NCBI GenBank assembly: GCA_027061625.1
Contig: JAMOVF010000147.1
Coordinates: 1 to 25,667 of the forward strand
Direction of reading: 5' to 3'
DNA length: 25,667 nucleotides
DNA from: Deltaproteobacteria bacterium
GTDB taxonomy: Bacteria; Desulfobacterota; Dissulfuribacteria; Dissulfuribacterales; JALVPX01
In this document: positions 24,457 to 25,667 of the stretch, piece after piece
Position numbering within the stretch: position 1 is the first letter of the stretch
Layout: every line of letters begins with the position of its first letter
Notes under the pieces: model-generated
Databases searched by the model: none
What the model was told of the DNA's origin: nothing
Seen by the model: only the letters and a program-made list of their open reading frames with translations
Program-made: the position numbers and the translations under genes

Positions 24457-25667
24457 TCAAGTGGTAAGTAGCCTGTACATCTCAGGCAGCCTTTTATGCA
24501 GGAAACCAACATCCTTTACCAAGGTATAGTTCACCTCTCCATACATACGGGGCAGATAATCCCTTGCTTCCTTGTCAATAGTAATGCAAAAGGGTCTTAT
24601 ACCGCTGTTTTTTGCCTCTATCAATGCCGCTCTTGTGTCTTCAATGGCATAAGGCCCCTTATATTCATCATAATCTTCTGGCTTGCCATCTGTGAGGGTG
24701 ATCAATAGCTTCAGCTTTGCCTCAACATCACTAAATTTAAATATTGTGTGTCTTATGGCAGGCCCCATTCTTGTGTAATCTTTTGGGGCAATTCCTGTAA
24801 TCCGTTCTTTGACATCTTTTGTATAACCCTCATGAAAATCCTTTATCATATAAAATTGACAGCTTGTCCTCCGCATTCCTGAAAAACCAAATATGGCATA
24901 TCTGTCGCCTAACACCTCCAGGGACTCGCATAAGAGCACCAGGGATTCCTTTATGGCCCTATTCGTCCACCCCTCTGTGCTGGCAGACATATCTACAAGA
25001 AAGGCAACTGCAATATTCCTGTCAGATTTATAGTGGCGCACAAACAAGTTTTCTTTTGGTGTAGTGCCTGCTATCAAGTCTGTATAAGCCTCAACAGCTG
25101 CTTCGATATCTATATCATCCCCCTCTTTTTGCCTTTTCAATATTTTGTTGTCCTGCCTTAGGGCCTCAAACTGCCGTTTCAACATAAGGATCTGGCCTCT
25201 GTACTGTGCCAAAGTATTCTCTATAAAGTCACCAGATGCAGGGGTAGAAAGCTGTTCTTTAAGGGAGCACCAACTCTTTCTATAGGCCTGACGCCGGAAA
25301 TCCCATTCATCATAAACAAAACTTCCTTTAACAGGAGCACCTGGTTCCTCAGGCCTGGTCTCCAGAGGAGAGTAACTTCCAGAGGCAAGATCCGCAGCCC
25401 CTGAAACATATGAAGCTGGCAGTTCACCCATGTCTGCCTCGATCTCTCTTAAAAGTGTTTTACATTCTTCCTGAAGCTCCATTCCTTGGCCTTTAAGTTT
25501 TGTTGACTCTGTCTGCTCTATGCCAGACTTCTCCGCTGTTTTGGCCTTAGGAGCAATCAGCATAGCTATGGCTTCTTGTACATCTGGAGTGGAACATGTC
25601 AGACAATTAGATTCTTCCAAGGCCTCCTTTTGTTCGTGAGTCAAGGAATCTATTTTATGATCTATCA
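24457..25667 (-). CDS. NorD/CbbO-type von Willebrand A protein (N-terminus outside window)
   Basis: At least 403 codons, open to the right edge in frame (residues IDHKIDSLTHEQ continue past the first in-window TTG), so the real start is beyond 25667. The C-terminal VWA domain is clear: the MIDAS motif VDMSASTEG, the Thr of DYTRMGPAIRH, and TLTDGKPEDYDEYKGPYAIEDTRAAL, ending PRMYGEVNYTLVKDVGFLHKRLPEMYRLL as in NorD and CbbO. These proteins act with MoxR-type AAA ATPases (NorQ, CbbQ) to activate a metalloenzyme such as nitric oxide reductase or RuBisCO; the partner should be sought to the right. The visible N-terminal part is helical and charged, with CLTC early on. No terminator seen after its stop before the hisS leader. 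Confidence 0.85.
   Translation of the reverse strand, partial: IDHKIDSLTHEQKEALEESNCLTCSTPDVQEAIAMLIAPKAKTAEKSGIEQTESTKLKGQGMELQEECKTLLREIEADMGELPASYVSGAADLASGSYSPLETRPEEPGAPVKGSFVYDEWDFRRQAYRKSWCSLKEQLSTPASGDFIENTLAQYRGQILMLKRQFEALRQDNKILKRQKEGDDIDIEAAVEAYTDLIAGTTPKENLFVRHYKSDRNIAVAFLVDMSASTEGWTNRAIKESLVLLCESLEVLGDRYAIFGFSGMRRTSCQFYMIKDFHEGYTKDVKERITGIAPKDYTRMGPAIRHTIFKFSDVEAKLKLLITLTDGKPEDYDEYKGPYAIEDTRAALIEAKNSGIRPFCITIDKEARDYLPRMYGEVNYTLVKDVGFLHKRLPEMYRLLTT

Noticed and set aside
1..25667. CRISPR arrays, tRNA or rRNA genes, insertion sequences, phage genes
   Set aside because: No regularly spaced repeats, cloverleaf-type or rRNA sequence, transposase or integrase motifs were seen on either strand.

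Overview
The window is about 25.7 kb of gene-dense bacterial chromosome. LpxC marks a Gram-negative cell. A cytochrome c7-type triheme protein, a DsrE-type sulfur-relay homologue, a Desulfovibrio-style one-cluster ferredoxin and a Re-citrate-synthase-like enzyme together suggest an anaerobic Desulfobacterota (deltaproteobacterial) lineage; the species cannot be named from this sequence. I see no rRNA, tRNA, CRISPR array, insertion sequence, integrase or phage gene. This looks like ordinary core and metabolic chromosome rather than a mobile island.

Layout from left to right. (1) 1-3639, minus strand: a biotin operon read bioC-bioD-bioA-bioB, with bioB cut by the left edge. (2) 3704-5066, minus: lpxC followed by a triheme c7 cytochrome, closed by a clear intrinsic terminator that separates it from bioC. 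Upstream of lpxC is a 368-base gene-free leader with a palindromic promoter region and a long-stem RNA-like element. (3) 5435-7105, minus: rnc-era. (4) 7269-9271, plus: ilvD overlapped by a DsrE-like gene, converging on an unrecognised 106-aa gene (9268-9588, minus). (5) 9719-15541, plus: hisB, a lipoprotein gene, an RNase II/R-family exonuclease, a DUF2760 membrane protein and a divergent Hsp70, closely packed and in part translationally coupled; it converges on a ferredoxin gene (15538-15756, minus). (6) 15914-24295, minus: hisS, aspS, a Re-citrate-synthase-like enzyme carrying an extra C-terminal Cache-like domain, a B12-binding radical SAM protein and a FapA/DUF342 protein, spaced like one transcription unit. 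(7) 24457 to the right edge, minus: a NorD/CbbO-type von Willebrand A protein whose N-terminus lies outside the window.

How the genes fit together: most are biosynthetic or housekeeping (biotin, isoleucine/valine, histidine, lipid A, RNA processing, tRNA charging). The least ordinary items are the citrate-synthase/Cache fusion, the DUF2760-Hsp70 pair, the structured lpxC leader, the symmetric divergent control region before hisB, and the unidentified 106-aa gene. Several starts are GTG or TTG; three gene pairs share the five-base stop/start TAGTG, and both convergent pairs share a palindromic four-base double stop.
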